A stretch of DNA of 33,383 nucleotides from contig JBKDBK010000096.1 in the NCBI GenBank assembly GCA_046315175.1, forward strand, positions 1 through 33,383, written 5' to 3'. The notes under the pieces are model-generated. The model was not told where the DNA came from. It ran no database searches and saw only the letters and a program-made list of their open reading frames with translations. Shown piece after piece: positions 33,383-33,383 of this stretch. Position 1 is the stretch's first letter; each line of letters starts with the position of its first letter. Both the position numbers and the translations under genes were made by a program. Source of the stretch: UBA8828 sp046315175 (GTDB taxonomy: Bacteria > Verrucomicrobiota > Verrucomicrobiia > Opitutales > UBA953).

Positions 33383-33383
33383 G
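27250..33383 (-). repeat. Degenerate passenger-associated beta-strand repeats
   Basis: Within the giant gene the DNA is a long series of diverged short repeats. Each encodes a Gly-rich turn and a few beta strands, and the plus strand shows recurring GTGCCGGCG- and GAGGGTG-type words. Clear repeat cores encode K-S/T-G-A-G-T-L-like motifs, for example near 33170, 32510, 32320, 31350, 30760, 30560, 30350, 28660 and 28140. They are protein repeats of varied length, not exact DNA tandem copies. Confidence 0.75.

Noticed and set aside
27250..33383. A CRISPR array or satellite DNA, because of the many short recurring words.
   Set aside because: There are no equal-length direct repeats with unique spacers. 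The words follow codon phase and encode protein repeats in one open frame.

Overview
The window is about 33.4 kb of very GC-rich bacterial chromosome with tightly packed genes. No tRNA, rRNA, CRISPR array, transposase or phage module is visible, and no gene-free stretch exceeds 300 bases. The gene set suggests a Gram-negative of the Verrucomicrobiota, probably near Opitutia. The reasons are LPS genes (waaA, lptB, a large LptA/LptC-like protein), HprK without nearby PTS genes, a giant autotransporter-repeat protein ending in a PEP-CTERM signal, and few Shine-Dalgarno sequences. This placement is inferred from gene content and is not proven.

Layout: 2-604 is the 3' end of ppk1. It converges on the rpsB-tsf operon (minus strand, 2589-666), which ends at a clear intrinsic terminator (616-644). 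waaA (plus) shares a 212-bp divergent region with rpsB and overlaps the 3' end of trpD (minus). After a small hypothetical gene (5229-5873, plus) comes a long minus-strand run, read from 15330 to 5892: aroF, Lrp/AsnC regulator, AlaT-like aminotransferase, der, fmt, a 216-bp palindromic repeat, lptCA-like, lptB, hprK. Divergent from aroF is fur-nadA (plus), then a small helix-turn-helix protein behind an AT-rich island, then aat. aat converges on a four-gene minus-strand run: Tat-exported Gfo/Idh/MocA oxidoreductase, YjdF-like membrane protein, exported hypothetical, aroK. A FAH-family hydrolase, ffh, an SDR and a HAD phosphatase follow on plus. An aspartate-type aminotransferase, a small YvlD/holin-4 membrane protein and the giant PEP-CTERM protein (26750 to past the right edge) are on minus.

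Functional themes are translation and secretion (rpsB, tsf, fmt, der, aat, ffh), the LPS envelope (waaA, lptCA, lptB), aromatic amino-acid synthesis (aroF, aroK, trpD, two aminotransferases), NAD synthesis beside a metalloregulator (fur-nadA), and a cell-surface giant protein.

Most of the window is ordinary housekeeping DNA, and I see no convincing new multi-gene system. The items most worth a second look are a Fur-family regulator whose DNA-recognition helix has lost its most conserved residues, a purine/pyrimidine-asymmetric palindromic repeat between fmt and lptCA, a probable LptC-LptA fusion, the two-module giant surface protein, a GC hairpin that buries the aat start codon, and the widespread lack of Shine-Dalgarno sequences.
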